Shown piece after piece: positions 1-7,475 of a DNA stretch of 64,000 nucleotides (its first letter is position 1; each line of letters begins with the position of its first letter). The notes below the pieces were generated by a model. It saw only the letters and a program-made list of their open reading frames with translations. It made no database searches and was not told the origin of the DNA. The position numbers and the translations under genes are program-made. Origin of the DNA: an uncultured Veillonella sp. Lineage in GTDB: Bacteria > Bacillota > Negativicutes > Veillonellales > Veillonellaceae. The stretch covers positions 1 through 64,000 of the forward strand of contig NZ_URAR01000006.1 in assembly GCF_900545795.1 (NCBI RefSeq), given 5' to 3'.

Positions 1-41
1 ACAGCTGTTGCTGCTAGCATAGTTGCAAAACGTTTTTTCAT
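1..41 (-). CDS. ompM: SLH-domain outer-membrane porin (OmpM type), 5' end only
   Basis: Only the first 13 codons lie in the window; the gene runs off the left edge. They read MKKRFATMLAATA, identical to the start of the two complete porins to the right, so this is very probably a third tandem paralogue with the same signal peptide. The ribosome binding site AAAGGGG sits 7 bases before the ATG in a context (ACCGAAAGGGGTAA) shared with the porin starting at 4640. A good promoter and the conserved leader hairpin lie upstream. The SLH and barrel parts cannot be seen, so the family call is by identity of the signal peptide and leader. Confidence 0.8.
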   Translation of the reverse strand, partial: MKKRFATMLAATA

Positions 42-132
42 TGTAATTACCCCTTTCGGTAAAAAACAGAAAAATAAAATAAAATTAGATTTCTGCTCGC
101 TTCCGAAACATAATTACTATGCCATATAACTC

Positions 133-160
133 GTGTCTGGAGTTTCCACGTTTCCTCACA
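133..160 (-). promoter_or_regulatory. Conserved porin leader hairpin, copy 1
   Basis: On the minus strand the leader carries AGGAAACGTGGAAACT, shared with the leaders of the other two porin genes at 15-16 of 16 positions. GAG and CTC flank the 12-base loop GAAACGTGGAAA; TGT/ACA can extend the stem after a three-base bulge. It lies about 50 bases after the predicted transcript start and about 100 bases before the ATG. An RNA role is inferred. Confidence 0.6.
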
Positions 161-213
161 GTGTAGTTATACTTTACAGTCATAATGCTCTTCAGCTCAC
201 TGAATCTATCGTT

Positions 214-242
214 ATGATAGCACAGTTGATTCTAAATGTAAA
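214..242 (-). promoter_or_regulatory. Promoter of the left-edge porin gene
   Basis: On the minus strand TTTACA (237-242) and TATCAT (214-219) are separated by 17 bases, with an extended -10 TG. The predicted start near 207 gives a leader of about 165 bases. The same layout is found before the porin at 4640. Confidence 0.65.
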
Positions 243-322
243 GCTAATGTGAAAATTCTCACTCCGAAAAACTCTAATTAAATGCTTAGTTTTCATTTTA
301 AAATAGTCAATATTTTTTGATA

Positions 323-356
323 GCAAAAAAAGAAGGCCCATATTTGAGCCTTCTTT
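323..356 (-). terminator. Terminator of the porin gene 498-1769
   Basis: A perfect 9-bp stem (AAAGAAGGC/GCCTTCTTT, 329-337 with 348-356) is followed on the minus strand by a T run. It lies 140 bases after the porin stop codon. Confidence 0.85.
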
Positions 357-497
357 CTACTTTATAATTTTTGAAAACTTATTTATCAATTTAAGATAAT
401 ATTTTTTAGTTTTCTCAATTATTTAACACTTATTTTACTATTTTAGTCTTTAAACTTACTCTTTTTAAGTCATCTAACTTACTATATTCAGACTATA

Positions 498-1769
498 TTA
501 GAACTTGTAGTTAAGTTCTGCACGATAGTAATCTGGTAAGTCATTACCTTTTTGGTCTTCTGCATTAAATGCATAGTAAGCGGAAAGACCAACGTTTTTA
601 GCTAAGGAGTAATCTACACTTGCCATCCATGCTTTGTAATCAGAGTTGTATGGTTGGTTGAAGGTAGAGCTAATTACTGGAGAGTTAGTATCTTCGTTGA
701 AGTATTGAACTTTAGCACCCCATGTACCAGCTTTTTCAATATTGTAATCGCCATAACCGATACCTGCTACCCAAGCACTTCCGTCATCAGCATCTTTAAA
801 CTGTGCGTATTCACCGCCGAGCCATACTTTATCGAAGTTCATGTCTAAGGAACCACCATAGATGTCATCATTTAGGTTTTTATTACCGAAAGCATAGAAG
901 CCACCTAGAGTTGCATGTTCGCCAAGTTTGCCCTTAGCTTGTAATAAAGTTACAGTTGCATTGTCATCGGAGGAAGCATCTTCGAAGCTTCTAGTATATT
1001 CATTGCCATTAGCATAGGAGTTGCCAAAGCCACCTTCTACGAAGGAACCATATGCTGCTGTAGCACTGAAGTTACCATTGTCATAAGCAAGTGCTGCACC
1101 ATCAAAAGTATCATCATAGATCAAGCCATTACCCACAAATGCATTGTAACGACCGATGATACCAGTTGTGTTAGCACCGAATTGATGAGCTACGTACGCA
1201 CGGTCAATGGAGATATCAGTAGAGTTATTGGAGCCATTACCAAATTCATTGTTACCAGATGTTACACGAACTACTGCAGATGTATTGTCATTTACTTGTG
1301 CATTGAATTGTACACGTGCACGGTAGTCAAACATAGATTTTTTATCTGCATTAGAGGAACTTACTACACCTTTTTTGTCAGAACCTTGGTAACGAAGACG
1401 AGCATCACCAGTTACTTTTACATTACCTACTTTATTTTCAAGTTCTGATACGCGAACGCCTAAGTTATTTAATTCATCAGAGAACTCATTAGCTAAGCGA
1501 TTGATCATAGCTTGTTGTTCAGCAGTTGCACGGCTTTGGTTAGCCATAGCTTTCGCTACCATTTGAGCCATTTCGTAACGAGTGATATTGTTTTGGCCTT
1601 TGAAAGTACCGTCTGGGTAACCATTAATGATACCTGCAGAAGCTAATTGAGATACACTTTGGTATGCCCAATCATTAGGTGTTACATCAGAGAATGGGTT
1701 AGCTGCAAATGCAGTTGTTACCCCTAATACAGCAGTTGCTGCTAACATAGTTGCAAAACGTTTTTTCAT
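498..1769 (-). CDS. ompM: SLH-domain outer-membrane porin (OmpM type)
   Basis: This 423-residue protein has a signal peptide (about 1-22, cleavage after AFA), one SLH domain (about 24-75, starting NPFSDVTPNDWAYQ and including GYPDGTFKG), a short coiled coil (about 78-112), then a run of alternating beta strands ending YKF, the C-terminal aromatic typical of outer-membrane barrels. In Negativicutes OmpM proteins act as porins and hold the outer membrane to modified peptidoglycan through the SLH domain. It has its own terminator and a leader with the conserved hairpin. Its Shine-Dalgarno sequence (AAAGGAG) differs from that of the two neighbours, which suggests separate tuning of translation. 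Confidence 0.93.
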   Translation of the reverse strand: MKKRFATMLAATAVLGVTTAFAANPFSDVTPNDWAYQSVSQLASAGIINGYPDGTFKGQNNITRYEMAQMVAKAMANQSRATAEQQAMINRLANEFSDELNNLGVRVSELENKVGNVKVTGDARLRYQGSDKKGVVSSSNADKKSMFDYRARVQFNAQVNDNTSAVVRVTSGNNEFGNGSNNSTDISIDRAYVAHQFGANTTGIIGRYNAFVGNGLIYDDTFDGAALAYDNGNFSATAAYGSFVEGGFGNSYANGNEYTRSFEDASSDDNATVTLLQAKGKLGEHATLGGFYAFGNKNLNDDIYGGSLDMNFDKVWLGGEYAQFKDADDGSAWVAGIGYGDYNIEKAGTWGAKVQYFNEDTNSPVISSTFNQPYNSDYKAWMASVDYSLAKNVGLSAYYAFNAEDQKGNDLPDYYRAELNYKF

Positions 1770-1845
1770 AATAAAAATCTCCTTTCAGGAAATAAAGAAT
1801 TTCTCAAGAGATTTCTCCGTTTGCTCTTCTACTCTATAAGTATTA

Positions 1846-1867
1846 TAAAGTATCCACGTTTCCTTTA
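1846..1867 (-). promoter_or_regulatory. Conserved porin leader hairpin, copy 2
   Basis: TAAAG and CTTTA form a 5-bp stem around the loop GAAACGTGGATA on the minus strand, about 85 bases before the porin ATG. The third stem pair from the loop is A-T here and G-C in copies 1 and 3, a compensating change that supports a folded RNA. A possible -10 (CACTAT, 1922-1927) sits at the same distance as in the other copies but has no good -35. Confidence 0.6.
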
Positions 1868-2181
1868 CAGCTTATCAAGTAGTATTGCTACTTCGAAAAC
1901 TCTTTCTGTATGTATGGTACCATAGTGGTACTGAAAGAAAAATGAAATTACCAAAAGTTCATAGAAAACTCATTTTCATCTTTCAGTTTTCACTTTCCCT
2001 TAATATAAGTCCATGCACAAAATACTTTATTTGCTAAAAAGTACACTTCTTATACAAAAATGAAGATTTCCTCACATACTACTCTCTTGACGTTAACGTA
2101 TTTTATCAACTTATCCCATCTAATCGAAAACAAGTTTCATCTTTTATTTATATTCAACTCAAAATATGGCTTTAAAACCTA

Positions 2182-2335
2182 TTTAGCTTCTATCTTACTT
2201 ATATTAATCTCTATCTTAGTTCTATTTAATTTCTGTCTTGCTTCTGTCCAATCACTAATCTTCTTTCGTTTTAGTCTTTAATATACTTATATTTAATCTC
2301 TATCGTACCTCGATTTAATCACTATCTTACCTCGA
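2182..2335. repeat. Degenerate 22-bp tandem repeat, about seven units
   Basis: Units start near 2182, 2204, 2225, 2247, 2269, 2292 and 2314, with lengths of 21-23 bases and a consensus close to TTTAATCTCTATCTTACTTC. The last two units (2292-2313 and 2314-2335) differ at only two positions. There are no spacers, so this is not a CRISPR array. Function unknown. Confidence 0.7.
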
Positions 2336-2511
2336 TTTAGTCTAAGGTAATAAAGCTCAGTGTAGCAAATGTCTCTATAAAGGGCTCTGCTTTCTCCCCT
2401 CCTAATGCAATTAACCTAAATTTAGGAAGGCCACTCCCCCTTAAACCAACTATACCTGTTTATAAAATAGCAATTTTATAAAAAAAGTACACATATTACG
2501 ATTTTATGTAA

Positions 2512-2540
2512 TTGTAAATATAGGTATTTATAGGTATATT
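2512..2540 (+). promoter_or_regulatory. Possible nitroreductase promoter
   Basis: TTGTAA (2512-2517) and TATATT (2535-2540) are 17 bases apart on the plus strand, about 80 bases before the nitroreductase ATG. A second -10-like TATAAT lies at 2540-2545. The region is so AT-rich that chance matches are likely. Confidence 0.35.
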
Positions 2541-2618
2541 ATAATTATTGGTCTTAATAAAATAGTTTTATACGCCTTGTGCCTGATGTAGTAACATTTG
2601 AGAAAAAGGAGATTTACT

Positions 2619-3188
2619 ATGGAATTACAAAAAGTATTACAAAATCGCATGTCTGTACGTCAATACAATGAGGTAATGCCTACAGACAATGAAATCCAAG
2701 ACATTCTTAATGCAGGGCTCTTAGGTCCTATTGTTAGATTACACAAGCTACACTTCTCCGTTATAACCAACAAAGAGTTAATGAACGAAGCAGAAGATAT
2801 TGCTGATACCATGTTTGCAGGGCTAATGAAAAAGCCTTATATGTATGGTGCTCCTGTATGGATTATTTTAAGTGGAGCTAAATACAATGAAAATAGCAAT
2901 ATCCCCTTTAAAATAGAAAATGCCATACAGCGCATGAATGAAAATTTATTCTGGACTGTAGGCTCTATTATCGAAAATATGGAGCTAAAAGCTGTTGAAT
3001 TAGGTTTAGCTAGCTGCGGTATTAATACTACGGTTGTATCTATGGCCAATCATCCGGAGTTTCGTGCTAAATTAGGTATCCCTGAAGGCTATGATGCATT
3101 AGCTTCTCTAGTAGTCGGCCACACAGATCTAAACTTAAACGAGCGCCAAGTAAATCCTGCATTAATTCCTGTAAACTATGTTAAATAA
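2619..3188 (+). CDS. Nitroreductase-family flavoprotein
   Basis: This 189-residue protein has the FMN-phosphate loop of the nitroreductase fold near its start (NRMSVRQY, about residues 8-15) and the helix and turn of the second half (NMELKAVELGLASCGI). Such enzymes reduce nitro, quinone or other substrates with NAD(P)H; the substrate here is unknown. The start is the ATG at 2619, preceded by AAAAGGAG at 7 bases; an upstream in-frame TTG lacks a site. It is the only plus-strand gene in the window and ends at a hairpin shared with the facing porin gene. The stretch after the first helix (GLLGPIVRLHKLHF) lacks the usual Ser-Asn-Gln-Pro-Trp pattern. Confidence 0.85.
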   Translation: MELQKVLQNRMSVRQYNEVMPTDNEIQDILNAGLLGPIVRLHKLHFSVITNKELMNEAEDIADTMFAGLMKKPYMYGAPVWIILSGAKYNENSNIPFKIENAIQRMNENLFWTVGSIIENMELKAVELGLASCGINTTVVSMANHPEFRAKLGIPEGYDALASLVVGHTDLNLNERQVNPALIPVNYVK

Positions 3189-3226
3189 CAAATAATATAA
3201 TATTATACATACAATATGCAATATAA

Positions 3227-3266
3227 AATGCGGCTTGAGGACAAATGAATGTCTTCAAGCCGCATT
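3227..3266. terminator. Two-way terminator between convergent genes
   Basis: A 12-bp stem (AATGCGGCTTGA/TCAAGCCGCATT, 3227-3238 with 3255-3266) lies between the nitroreductase stop at 3188 and the porin stop at 3342. It is followed by T-rich sequence on both strands and can serve both genes. Confidence 0.8.
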
Positions 3267-3341
3267 ATGTATTTAGAAGTATTATATACTTCCCCAAGTA
3301 AGCTAAGCCCTAAACTCTAACTTACTGTTTTTGTCTACCAA

Positions 3342-4640
3342 TTAGAATTTGTAGTTAATTTCTGCACGGTAGTAGTCAGGCATGGATGTGCCATCTTGTT
3401 TTTCAGCATCAAATAAGTAGTAGCCTACTAAGCTTAAGTTCTTTTCAAGAGCATAACGGCCCGCTACGAACCAAGCTTTGAAGTCTTGAGATTTAGGAGT
3501 GATGAATGTAGAGGAAATTACTGGAGCATTTTCACTTTCATCTACATAGCGTAATTTAATATCCCAAGTACCTTGTTTGCTCATGTTGAAGTTACCGTAG
3601 CCAACGCCTGCAATCCAAGCATCATTTTTGCTGCTACCATTTACATCATCACTGAAGGTTGCGTATTCGCCACCAACCCAAACTTTATCAAAGTTAAGAT
3701 TTACGTAGCCACCATAAATATCATTGTCGAATCCTTTATTAGCGAAAATGTAGTAACCACCTAATGTTGCATGATCACCTAATTTACCAGCTGCTTCTAA
3801 TAAAGTCACAGTGTAGTTGTCATCAGCGCTAGAGCCAGAGAAGGATTTGTTAGCAATCTTGCCATTAACTAATTCAGCATTTGCTAAGCTACCAGCTACG
3901 AAGGAACCATAGCTTGCTGCCAAAGTTACATCTTTAGTTTTGTATTGAATTTTTGCTGCATCATATGCATCATCAAAGATTAAGCCATCGCCAATGTATA
4001 AAGCTTGACGACCTACAGTTAATGTAGTGCTATCACCAAATTTATGGCTAACTAATGCACGGTCAATACGCGCTTCTTTAGTTTTGTCTGCACCAGTACC
4101 CATTTCCACCATACCATTAGTTGCCACACGAACTAAAGCTGTAGTGTTTTCATTAACTTTTGCTTGGAAGTTAATACGAGCACGGTAGTCGAATACAGAG
4201 TTTTTCTTAGGGTTAGAAGAAGTTGCTAAGTAGTTGTTAGCACCACTTTCGGAACCACGGTAACGAAGACGGCCATCACCAAATACTTTAACATTGCCCA
4301 CTTTATCTTCTAAAGCAGATACGCGCACGCCAAGATTGTTTAATTCGCTAGCGAATTCGTTAGCTAAACGATTAATCAACGCTTGTTGTTCAGCATTAGC
4401 ACGAGCTTGGTTAGCCATAGCTTTAGCTACCATTTGAGCCATTTCAAAACGAGTAATATTGTTTTGACCTTTGAATGTGCCATCTGGATAACCATTGATT
4501 ACACCAGCTTCAGCTAATTGAGCAACACTTTGGTAAGCCCAATCATTTGGAGTTACATCAGAGAATGGGTTCGCTGCAAATGCAGTTGTTACGCCTAATA
4601 CAGCTGTTGCTGCAAGCATTGTGGCAAAACGTTTTTTCAT
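3342..4640 (-). CDS. ompM: SLH-domain outer-membrane porin (OmpM type), second copy
   Basis: This 432-residue protein has the same plan as the porin at 498-1769: signal peptide 1-22, SLH domain about 24-75, coiled coil about 78-112, then a barrel ending NYKF. The first 115 residues are nearly identical to that paralogue while the barrel has diverged, so pores may differ in selectivity while the wall anchor is kept. The start chosen is the ATG at 4640 with AAAGGGG 7-8 bases before it; an in-frame upstream extension of 26 codons would bury the signal peptide. A promoter and the leader hairpin lie upstream. Confidence 0.93.
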   Translation of the reverse strand: MKKRFATMLAATAVLGVTTAFAANPFSDVTPNDWAYQSVAQLAEAGVINGYPDGTFKGQNNITRFEMAQMVAKAMANQARANAEQQALINRLANEFASELNNLGVRVSALEDKVGNVKVFGDGRLRYRGSESGANNYLATSSNPKKNSVFDYRARINFQAKVNENTTALVRVATNGMVEMGTGADKTKEARIDRALVSHKFGDSTTLTVGRQALYIGDGLIFDDAYDAAKIQYKTKDVTLAASYGSFVAGSLANAELVNGKIANKSFSGSSADDNYTVTLLEAAGKLGDHATLGGYYIFANKGFDNDIYGGYVNLNFDKVWVGGEYATFSDDVNGSSKNDAWIAGVGYGNFNMSKQGTWDIKLRYVDESENAPVISSTFITPKSQDFKAWFVAGRYALEKNLSLVGYYLFDAEKQDGTSMPDYYRAEINYKF

Positions 4641-4723
4641 TGTCTTTACCCCTTTCGGTACAAAAATAGAATTGAAATATCTTTTTAGTACCCTAATCAT
4701 TAATAAAAGATAGGACAATGAAA

Positions 4724-4750
4724 ATGAGAGTATCCACGTTTCCTCGTCAT
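4724..4750 (-). promoter_or_regulatory. Conserved porin leader hairpin, copy 3
   Basis: On the minus strand ATGA-C-GAG, the loop GAAACGTGGATA, then CTC-TCAT gives a stem of 3+4 pairs with one bulged C. It lies about 50 bases after the predicted transcript start and about 90 bases before the ATG, as in copy 1. Confidence 0.6.
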
Positions 4751-4804
4751 CGTAACTGTCTTTATCAAAAATTAATAAGTAGTTTACCTTTATAAGACGC
4801 CCTC

Positions 4805-4833
4805 ATAGTAACATACAATTGTCCCCTTGTAAA
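4805..4833 (-). promoter_or_regulatory. Promoter of the second porin gene
   Basis: On the minus strand TTTACA (4828-4833) and TACTAT (4805-4810) are separated by 17 bases with an extended -10 TG. Both hexamers and the spacing match the promoter at 214-242. Confidence 0.65.
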
Positions 4834-5022
4834 GGAATATTTTACGTTTTCTTCATTTTAATTTCACATCCTTCTGTTAATGAATGATTCCTCAATTTTT
4901 CTCCTATTTTTTATACTTTAATCTATAATTCGACACTATATAAAACTAACTTCTCCCTAACAGTTTCAAATAAACTTAGGCGCTGTATATATCTTCTAAA
5001 ATATCATCCTATTTCTTTCATA

Positions 5023-5067
5023 TAAAAAAGAAGCACTTAGTTGCTAATTCTTGCAAACTAAGTGCTT
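5023..5067 (-). terminator. Terminator after lepB
   Basis: A perfect 12-bp stem (AAGCACTTAGTT/AACTAAGTGCTT, 5031-5042 with 5056-5067) is followed on the minus strand by a T run (5024-5029), 24 bases after the lepB stop. Confidence 0.9.
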
Positions 5068-5090
5068 TTGTATCATTTTTACAACTTTGA

Positions 5091-5681
5091 TTATATATGG
5101 TATACAACCTTGCCGATAACATTTTTAATTGGCACAGGACCAATGAATCGGCTATCACTAGAGTGATTGCGATTATCCCCCATAACAAAGACATGTCCTT
5201 CTGGAACAACAACAGGTGCTGTTTGGCTATAGTTCATAGTAGGCTCTTTCGTATAAGGCTCTTCTAATTCCTTACCATTGCGCCATACATGGCCATCTTT
5301 AAACTCTAATGTATCCCCTGGCAAACCAATAACGCGTTTTACCCATGCATCATGGCGTTCCGCATCCTTGCTGAAAACAGATAAATAATTGGATACTACA
5401 TCGGTTACATCATCTTGCCAAGTTCGTTCCCGTTTAACACGGCTGTCTATAATTACTACTTCATCATATACTGGCGTATTACCTCGAATGTGATCCCATT
5501 TCGATACAACTAAAAAGTCACCATTGTGAAAAGTATTTTCCATGGACTCACCAGATACACGTGTAATCTGCCCTACAAAGATATGAACTAAAATAGCTAC
5601 TACTAGGGCAATAATAATGGCATAGAGCCACTCGCCTACTTCATGTATAATTTGTTTCCCAATTGTTCTTTCTTCTGACAT
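5091..5681 (-). CDS. lepB: Signal peptidase I
   Basis: This 196-residue membrane protease removes signal peptides from exported proteins, including the many envelope proteins coded here. One membrane helix (about 19-38) is followed by the catalytic serine in SGESM (S46), the general-base lysine in VKRVIGLPGD (K115) and the later box VMGDNRNHSSDSR. Length is typical of single-helix Gram-positive-type enzymes. Its clear Shine-Dalgarno (AAAGGAG) is 22 bases from the ATG, with a perfect palindrome between them, described separately. It ends at a strong terminator; the YitT-family gene lies 108 bases upstream. Confidence 0.95.
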   Translation of the reverse strand: MSEERTIGKQIIHEVGEWLYAIIIALVVAILVHIFVGQITRVSGESMENTFHNGDFLVVSKWDHIRGNTPVYDEVVIIDSRVKRERTWQDDVTDVVSNYLSVFSKDAERHDAWVKRVIGLPGDTLEFKDGHVWRNGKELEEPYTKEPTMNYSQTAPVVVPEGHVFVMGDNRNHSSDSRFIGPVPIKNVIGKVVYHI

Positions 5682-5688
5682 AATTTCT

Positions 5689-5710
5689 CTAGACTTAGTC
5701 TAGCTCCTTT
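5689..5710 (-). promoter_or_regulatory. lepB ribosome binding site with an intervening palindrome
   Basis: On the minus strand AAAGGAG (AGGAG at 5704-5708) is separated from the lepB ATG by 22 bases. The palindrome CTAGACTAAGTCTAG (5689-5703) fills most of the gap; if it folds, the effective spacing drops to about 7 bases. This is an inference from spacing. Confidence 0.5.
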
Positions 5711-5789
5711 CATCACAGTCGATGATATTCTTTGTATCAAGGAAAGCCAATTTGTAATTTTAAACAGTCCTCATCAAATACGCTAAGCA

Positions 5790-6668
5790 TTAATGAATAG
5801 TCTTTTTCCCAAATTGACCACCGAATACATCGTGAACATCAGTAATGGTAATAAATGCATTTTCGTCTTGTTCATAAATAATATCTTTCATCTTAGTAAT
5901 CTCAAGACGCGTCACTACTGAGTATAACACTTTTTTAGGCTCTTTTGAATAGCCCCCTTCGCCAAATAGCACTGTAACACCACGGCCCAAGCGATGCATA
6001 AGGGCTTCGCGGATTTCATCAGGATTGTCAGTAATAATCATAACCCCTTTAGATTCTTCAAGACCAGTAATGGTCATATCCATCATCTTATAAGCTACAA
6101 AATAAGCAATTAAGGAGTATAAAGAGCTACTCCAGTTATACACAAAGCCTGCAGCCCCTAGGATAAAGAGATTACAAATCATAACGATTTCACCTACAGA
6201 GAAAGAGCTCTTTTTATCCATAATAATAGCCACAATTTCAACGCCATCAAGGGAACCACCATTTCGAATAATAAGCCCTACCCCGATGCCTAAGATTACG
6301 CCACCAAATACAGCAGCCAAGAATGGATCAATATCTGGCGGTGTTACATTATGCATAAACAAGGACATAATGGAAATACATACTACACCAAACAAGGTGG
6401 CAATAGTAAAGCTTTTACCAATTAGCTTATACCCTACATAGAGGAAGGGCAAATTAATTAGCACTAAATAAATACTAAAGGAAATCCCCGTTAACTCAGC
6501 TGCCATAAGGGCAATACCAACTACACCACCGTCGATGATGCTCTTAGGAACCAAAAGAACATCAAGGCCAAAGGTATAAATGGCGGCACCTATTACAATC
6601 CATATATATCGAATCAAAATATCTTTCCAAGTTAATTTTTGCTTTTGTGGTTTTTCGTATTCTGCCAT
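5790..6668 (-). CDS. YitT-family membrane protein (DUF161 plus DUF2179)
   Basis: This 292-residue protein has five or six hydrophobic helices (about 20-180), with the family signature GLDVLLVPKSIIDGGVVG and later NGGSLDGVEI. A soluble C-terminal DUF2179-like domain (about 210-290) contains KGVMIITDNPDEI and ends in GGQFGKKTIH. The family is widespread in Firmicutes and its transport role is not established. The ATG at 6668 is preceded by AAGGGAG at 7 bases; a TTG one codon earlier is less likely. Confidence 0.85.
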   Translation of the reverse strand: MAEYEKPQKQKLTWKDILIRYIWIVIGAAIYTFGLDVLLVPKSIIDGGVVGIALMAAELTGISFSIYLVLINLPFLYVGYKLIGKSFTIATLFGVVCISIMSLFMHNVTPPDIDPFLAAVFGGVILGIGVGLIIRNGGSLDGVEIVAIIMDKKSSFSVGEIVMICNLFILGAAGFVYNWSSSLYSLIAYFVAYKMMDMTITGLEESKGVMIITDNPDEIREALMHRLGRGVTVLFGEGGYSKEPKKVLYSVVTRLEITKMKDIIYEQDENAFITITDVHDVFGGQFGKKTIH

Positions 6669-6828
6669 CAAAAAACTCCCTTCTACTTACTCCTACTTGC
6701 AACACACTGTATTGCATCCAATCTATTATTTATGTCCACTTCTTATTATCAACTATATATCAATAAATTTCAATATAAAATTGCAAAATTTCATGATATT
6801 TTTATAATTTAGTGGTTAATTTCCTTAT

Positions 6829-7419
6829 TTACCCCTTATTTTCTTCTTTTTGAAGGTATCTCTCACCAATAATCCATGCTGTAAAATCGTCCACTGGTTC
6901 TGATGGCAATAACATGCCTTTTGGCAATAAGCGTTTAAGCCCCTTTGGAGGATTCACTTCAAAGTAACGACGTCGTGCTTCCTCAGTCGTATGCGCTTCA
7001 TCGGTGAGAACCACCTTAATATTATAAGACGAAGCAACCTGTTCTAACAGTTTAGAAACTTTATTGTGATTTGTGCCATTGCCACATACGATGCGGTTAA
7101 TAAAACTATAAGAACCTAGCCATTGAGCACAAAAAGTAGCAATTTCATCTGTAGGTACAATCATTTTATCGACTAATTCACCTGTAAGGGTCATTAGCGC
7201 TATACCCGTCTTTTCACGGCCTGGATCTACGGCTATCATAAGCTGAGACGTCGCTCCATCTACGGCCCGCTTTACATCATTTACGCCATTTACTTCATTT
7301 GCTTCAGCTTTATTTGGTTTAGCTTCATTTGCTTTAACTTTATTTACTTCAACTTTATGTACTTCAACTTTATGTACTTCAACTTTATTTGGTTTAACTT
7401 CCTTTGTGTCTTGATTCAT
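6829..7419 (-). CDS. RNase H-fold protein of the RuvX/YqgF type with a repetitive N-terminus
   Basis: Residues 60-196 resemble the RuvX/YqgF fold: MIAVDPGREKTGIAL carries the first acidic residue, VLTDEAHTTEEARRRYF the middle part and PVDDFTAWIIGERYL the last acidic residues. RuvX proteins process rRNA or resolve DNA junctions, but this one is divergent and its substrate is unknown. Before the domain lie about 50 charged residues built of five-residue repeats such as KVEVH, encoded by a 15-bp DNA repeat. The ATG at 7419 has GGAGGAGG 13 bases upstream, and no site is seen near the domain start, so the tail is probably translated. A terminator lies just upstream, so it may have its own promoter. 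Confidence 0.75.
   Translation of the reverse strand: MNQDTKEVKPNKVEVHKVEVHKVEVNKVKANEAKPNKAEANEVNGVNDVKRAVDGATSQLMIAVDPGREKTGIALMTLTGELVDKMIVPTDEIATFCAQWLGSYSFINRIVCGNGTNHNKVSKLLEQVASSYNIKVVLTDEAHTTEEARRRYFEVNPPKGLKRLLPKGMLLPSEPVDDFTAWIIGERYLQKEENKG
7271..7405 (-). repeat. Coding 15-bp tandem repeat, about nine units
   Basis: Units of exactly 15 bases keep the reading frame. Those at 7346-7360 and 7361-7375 are identical and 7376-7390 differs by one base. They encode five-residue repeats in the N-terminal tail of the RuvX-like protein. Copy number could change without a frameshift. Confidence 0.85.
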
Positions 7420-7446
7420 AGAGAAACTGAAACCTCCTCCCTATCC

Positions 7447-7475
7447 TAAAAAAGCTGCCCACCTAAGCGGGCAGC
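7447..7475 (-). terminator. Terminator after the DUF3084 gene
   Basis: GCTGCCC/GGGCAGC (7454-7460 with 7469-7475) forms a 7-bp GC-rich stem followed by six T on the minus strand. It closes the long LPS unit before the RuvX-like gene. Confidence 0.85.

Larger units (their letters stand above)
42..497. other. Intergenic stretch between two porin genes
   Basis: This 456-base AT-rich gap holds, from right to left, the terminator of the porin at 498-1769 (323-356), a promoter (214-242) and the leader of the next porin with its hairpin (133-160). Each porin therefore seems to be its own transcription unit. No further gene is seen. Confidence 0.7.
1770..2618. other. Long intergenic region between divergent genes
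   Basis: This 849-base, very AT-rich gap separates the porin (minus) from the nitroreductase (plus). It holds the porin leader and hairpin (1846-1867), a degenerate 22-bp tandem array (2182-2335) and a weak promoter for the nitroreductase. A 73-codon plus-strand frame at 2060-2281 lacks a ribosome binding site and overlaps the array, so it is not called. Confidence 0.7.
4641..5090. other. Intergenic region upstream of the second porin
   Basis: This 450-base gap holds the porin leader with its hairpin (4724-4750), its promoter (4805-4833) and the lepB terminator (5023-5067). Nothing else is recognised in the AT-rich part between 4834 and 5022. Confidence 0.7.

Noticed and set aside
2060..2281. 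A 73-codon plus-strand reading frame with hydrophobic product
   Set aside because: No ribosome binding site; it lies in very AT-rich DNA and overlaps the 22-bp array. Hydrophobic products are expected by chance from such sequence.
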